Assembly (NCBI GenBank): GCA_031279155.1
Contig: JAITJB010000073.1
Location: 1-16,062 of the forward strand
Length of the DNA stretch: 16,062 nucleotides
DNA from: Deltaproteobacteria bacterium
GTDB lineage: Bacteria > Desulfobacterota > Desulfarculia > Adiutricales > Adiutricaceae
Direction of reading: 5' to 3'
Part shown: piece by piece, positions 14,950-16,062 of the stretch
Layout: every line of letters begins with the position of its first letter
How positions within the stretch are numbered: the first letter of the stretch is position 1
Notes under the pieces: model-generated
Told to the model about the DNA's origin: nothing
The model's input: only the letters and a program-made list of their open reading frames with translations
The model's database searches: none
Made by a program: the position numbers and the translations under genes

Positions 14950-15449
14950 GCCGTAGACGCCTTGGGCGGGGGAAAGAAACTATCCAATTCCCGGCTGACT
15001 CTCTCCTCGTTGCGTTTGGTCACCATGGCCACTTCCTTGATCAGGAGGGCCCTTGCCGTGTCAAGGAGTTTACGTTCTCCAAAGGAAAGCTCTTTTTCGC
15101 CTCTCATGGTCATTAATTCACGAAGAACGTCACAGACGTCAGAAATGGAGCCAGTTTTAAGTTTGTCAAGATAGTGGCGATGCCTGCGGTTCCAGTTGCT
15201 AGCCTCAACAATGACCGGCGGCTGCTTAAGCTGCTCATAGAGGACGTTGACCTCTTTTTTAGAAATCAGATGCCTTAAGCCGACCTCTTTAATGTTGCGT
15301 GAAGGAATCATGATCTGCATGCCGTTATCCAATATGCGCAGAACCACAAAGCCGGTACCATCGGTTTTTTGCGTCTTGTCCTCAACAGATTCTACTCGGC
15401 CCACTCCATGTGCGGGATAGACGACCAAGTCGCCCACTTTTATATGCAT
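14946..15449 (-). CDS. carD: CarD/CdnL-family RNA polymerase-binding transcription regulator
   Basis: Binds the RNA polymerase beta subunit and stabilises the open complex, notably at rRNA promoters in mycobacteria and myxobacteria. The protein has 167 residues. The N-terminal Tudor-like RNAP-interaction domain spans about 1-62 and starts KVGDLVVYPAHGVG. The C-terminal helical DNA-binding domain carries W86 in ASNWNRR, matching the Trp that wedges the transcription bubble. There are no fused TRCF helicase parts. ATG has GGAGG at 6-nt spacing and a consensus promoter upstream. It is the first gene of the carD-rluD pair. Confidence 0.95.
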   Translation of the reverse strand: MHIKVGDLVVYPAHGVGRVESVEDKTQKTDGTGFVVLRILDNGMQIMIPSRNIKEVGLRHLISKKEVNVLYEQLKQPPVIVEASNWNRRHRHYLDKLKTGSISDVCDVLRELMTMRGEKELSFGERKLLDTARALLIKEVAMVTKRNEERVSRELDSFFPPPKASTA

Positions 15450-15481
15450 TCCTCGCCTCCGAAATTACACATTACCTGTTT

Positions 15482-15510
15482 ATAATAACCTGAAATGAAA
15501 ACGCCGTCAA
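15482..15510 (-). promoter_or_regulatory. carD sigma-70 promoter
   Basis: On the minus strand TTGACG (15510-15505), a 17-bp spacer, then TATTAT (15487-15482). The start codon is about 32 bp further on, giving a short leader with a strong ribosome-binding site. Confidence 0.8.
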
Positions 15511-15645
15511 CCTACGGACTAATACGGTGGCGATAAAATGTCTTTGTAACAATGGTGATTTTCTTATTTATTGATATTGTTTAAATTTATGGTAAAAATT
15601 TAAAAATCAAGGTTAATTTTTGTCTCAGCCTAACTTTCTTTGAAT

Positions 15646-15685
15646 CAAAGAACCCCCGACCGCCAAAGCGGTCGGGGGTTCTTTG
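15646..15685 (-). terminator. Strong intrinsic terminator of the second flagellin gene
   Basis: A perfect 18-bp stem, 15646-15663 paired with 15668-15685, with a 4-nt loop. The arms contain CCCCCGACCGC and GCGGTCGGGGG. On the minus strand the arm ends TTCTTTGATT, a broken T-tract. It lies 35 bp after the flagellin stop and isolates it from carD. The symmetry lets it work both ways. Confidence 0.85.
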
Positions 15686-15720
15686 TTGCGGCTTGAGCCG
15701 CTCTAAGGCGCTTGTTAAAA

Positions 15721-16062
15721 TTAACCGATGAGGCTTAAGGCCAGCTGCGAGAGGCTGTTGGCCTGGGCCAGCATGGATGTGGCGGCCTGAGCCAGTACGT
15801 TGTTTCTGGTAAACTCCGTCATCTCGGTTGCCACATCCACATCCGAGATCCGGCTTTCAGAGGCTTGGAGGTTTTCAGCTTGGACGGTTAGGTTGGTCAT
15901 GGTGTTTTCCAACCGATTCTGAAGGGCGCCTAAATCAGCCCGGATCTTGTCTTTGGTGTTGATGGCCTCAGTAATGGCATCCAAAGACTCCTGGGCCGCC
16001 GATTGGGTGCGAACCTCAGCTCCCTTCCAGGGGCCGTCGGCAGCGTTTTGGATCTCAACGAA
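15721..16062 (-). CDS. Second flagellin, C-terminal 113 codons only (5' part beyond the window)
   Basis: The frame is open from the right edge to TAA at 15721-15723. It encodes the conserved flagellin D1/D0 C-terminus: FVEIQNAADG at the edge, then QNRLENTMTNL, SRISDVDVATEM and the terminal ALSLIG. It closely matches the end of the first flagellin, including an identical run from NLTVQAENL through MTEFT, but lacks the final Arg. An internal ATG at 15984 is not the real start. It reads toward carD and ends before a strong terminator. The organism therefore has at least two flagellins. Confidence 0.95.
   Translation of the reverse strand, partial: FVEIQNAADGPWKGAEVRTQSAAQESLDAITEAINTKDKIRADLGALQNRLENTMTNLTVQAENLQASESRISDVDVATEMTEFTRNNVLAQAATSMLAQANSLSQLALSLIG

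Overview
The window looks like chromosomal DNA from a flagellated Gram-negative bacterium of moderate GC content. The best guess is a member of the Desulfobacterota (former Deltaproteobacteria). The basis is the combination of a proteobacterial-type class I adenylate cyclase, a CarD/CdnL transcription factor, a mycobacterial-type PfkB adenosine kinase homologue, and flagellins with a sigma-28 promoter and a CsrA-like leader. This assignment is an inference from gene content, not a phylogeny. There are no tRNA or rRNA genes, no CRISPR array and no transposase.

Left part (1-8330), all on the minus strand. A leftward run of five genes starts from a TATAAT promoter near 8315. They are a class I adenylate cyclase (6114-8237), a PfkB/adenosine-kinase-like sugar kinase 13 bp downstream (5141-6100), leucyl aminopeptidase PepA (3507-4991), an unrecognised 956-residue single-pass membrane protein (613-3483), and thiamine pyrophosphokinase (1-532, cut by the window edge). 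This block is full of short tandem repeats. There are five separate in-frame tracts in the 956-residue protein, one in the cyclase, and a degenerate 36-38 bp array between the kinase and pepA.

Middle (8238-11426). A 775-bp intergenic region carries phased A-tracts, a nested hairpin, a sigma-28 promoter and a flagellin leader. The leader has a GGA-loop hairpin just upstream of a GGA-containing Shine-Dalgarno, the architecture used for CsrA control of flagellin. The flagellin (9013-10767) has conserved ends and an AT-richer variable centre with three cysteines. A second, 659-bp intergenic region holds a weak flagellin terminator, an extended -10 promoter, a possible structured leader RNA, two very short ORFs with excellent ribosome-binding sites, and the gyrA promoter.

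Right part (11427-16062). gyrA reads rightward and is convergent with a carD-rluD pair read leftward, where rluD starts at TTG and overlaps carD by 4 bp. Upstream of carD lie a sigma-70 promoter, a perfect 18-bp-stem terminator, and the C-terminal 113 codons of a second flagellin on the minus strand. The two flagellin 3' ends are therefore inverted repeats around gyrA-rluD-carD.

The most unusual material is (a) the 10.89-11.29 kb region with a possible RNA switch and micro-ORFs, (b) the repeat-laden membrane protein next to a repeat-containing adenylate cyclase, and (c) the CsrA-like flagellin leader.
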